Shown: positions 4,604-5,224 of the stretch, one piece after another | Layout: each line of letters begins with the position of its first letter | Position numbering within the stretch: position 1 is the stretch's first letter | NCBI GenBank assembly: GCA_027325115.1 | Contig: DAHWFG010000220.1 | Span: 1 to 5,224 of the forward strand | Reading direction: 5' to 3' | Source of the DNA: JAKBCQ01 sp021807585 | Lineage (GTDB): Bacteria; Planctomycetota; Planctomycetia; Isosphaerales; Isosphaeraceae | Length of the DNA stretch: 5,224 nt | The notes under the pieces: model-generated | Databases searched by the model: none | What the model saw: only the letters and a program-made list of their open reading frames with translations | What the model was told of the DNA's origin: nothing | Made by a program: the position numbers and the translations under genes

Positions 4604-5224
4604 ATGCCGACACATCAATCCGCTCTGCTCCGTGATCTCAACGCAATCTTCAGAGGCGGATCGACGACGGGAATGACCGACGCCGAATTAATCGATCGTG
4701 TCGTCAATCAAAACGGTCCGATCGCCGAGGCCGCGTTCGAGGCGCTGGTTGATCGACACGGTTCTTTGGTTCGACATGTTTGTAAAAGTATACTCAACGA
4801 TCCCGGATCGATCGACGACGCGTATCAAGCGACCTTCTTGATCCTTTTTCGGAAGGCGAAATCATTAAGCGTGGGCCGATCGATCGGTCCTTGGTTATGG
4901 AGTGTCGCGTACAAGGTTTCTACTCGAGAAAGAAGGAATCAATCGCGAAGATCCCATGTTTTGTTGAAGTCGACCAATGTCGTTTCCTGTAAGGATGATA
5001 AGGAGATCGACGATCTTGGCGAGCTCTCCGAGTTCGCGTCGATCTTACACGACGAGATCGCTCGATTGCCCGAAAAATATCGAGCGCCGATTGTTCTTTG
5101 CTACTGGGGGGGAAAAACACACGAGGAGATCGCCGGCGTTTTGGGTCGACCTGTTGGTACAATTAATACAAATATGAGACGAGGACGTGAGAAATTGCGT
5201 TTGAGATTGATCAAACGCGGCGTT
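4604..5224 (+). CDS. ECF-type RNA polymerase sigma factor (planctomycete expansion), 3' end cut off
   Basis: 207 codons are open to the window edge without a stop. The start ATG 4604 has G-G-G-G-A-A-A 7 bases upstream. The N-terminus (L-L-R-D-L-N-A-I-F-R-G-G-S-T-T-G-M-T-D-A) matches the family's usual lead-in of about 25 residues, which argues against starting at Met24. Sigma region 2 spans about 44-112, with D-D-A-Y-Q-A-T-F-L-I-L-F-R-K-A (71-85) for core and -10 binding and P-W-L-W-S-V-A-Y-K-V (96-105). A variable linker follows (113-145), then region 4 (about 146-203) with L-P-E-K-Y-R-A-P-I-V-L-C-Y (155-167) and the helix-turn-helix T-H-E-E-I-A-G-V-L-G-R-P-V-G-T-I-N-T-N. The recognition helix is unusual: G-T-I-N-T-N replaces the common G-T-V-K-x-R. 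Many relatives continue into a long C-terminal sensory or membrane domain, and R-G-V at the edge is where this would begin. No anti-sigma gene is visible. Base composition is lower in GC than in the central genes (45% in 4741-4800). Confidence 0.93.
   Translation, partial: MPTHQSALLRDLNAIFRGGSTTGMTDAELIDRVVNQNGPIAEAAFEALVDRHGSLVRHVCKSILNDPGSIDDAYQATFLILFRKAKSLSVGRSIGPWLWSVAYKVSTRERRNQSRRSHVLLKSTNVVSCKDDKEIDDLGELSEFASILHDEIARLPEKYRAPIVLCYWGGKTHEEIAGVLGRPVGTINTNMRRGREKLRLRLIKRGV

Noticed and set aside
4920..5177. Short frames on both strands inside the sigma factor gene.
   Set aside because: They overlap sigma region 4 in other frames and show no family features.

Overview
The window looks like a chromosomal segment of a planctomycete, most likely of the Isosphaeraceae (Isosphaera, Paludisphaera or Singulisphaera relatives). 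Three things support this. The ECF sigma factor at the right end has the N-terminus and region 2 wording typical of the large planctomycete ECF expansions. The minus-strand protein combines a planctomycete-style N-terminal LE-K-R-x-V-P element with a C-terminal dockerin-type calcium-binding pair. The hexamer CGATCG is strongly over-represented throughout. No rRNA, tRNA, CRISPR array or insertion sequence was seen.

Layout, left to right. Bases 1-230 hold the GC-rich 3' end of a probable SAM-dependent methyltransferase. Bases 363-1362 hold a distinctly AT-richer cassette of membrane-associated genes of unknown function, read rightward and joined by ATGA overlaps. Its first reading frame starts with an excellent Shine-Dalgarno at ATG 363 and runs into an A8 tract containing the dnaX-type heptamer A AAA AAG. 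The -1 frame after this tract is open, contains no start codon before 467, and continues directly into the two-helix membrane protein. The first two frames are therefore best read as one gene expressed through a frameshift (programmed slippage or an indel), followed by a single-helix membrane protein of 181 residues.

Bases 1589-2596 encode a complete D-2-hydroxyacid dehydrogenase. After 37 bases comes a secreted or lipid-anchored alpha/beta hydrolase at 2634-3704. Its reading frame runs about 60 codons past the normal end of the fold and overlaps the 3' end of the convergent dockerin-protein gene (3555-4277, minus) by 150 bp. A 326-bp region (4278-4603) separates the dockerin gene from the divergent ECF sigma factor gene (4604 onward, cut by the window edge). 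This region carries three TTC-N3-GAA dyads, which are candidate operators.

How the genes work together: translational coupling ties the 363-1362 cassette into one unit. The dehydrogenase and hydrolase are close enough to be co-transcribed but share no obvious pathway. The sigma factor and the cell-surface-type dockerin protein share an upstream region, so joint regulation is possible but not shown. The least described element is the AT-rich frameshifted membrane cassette.
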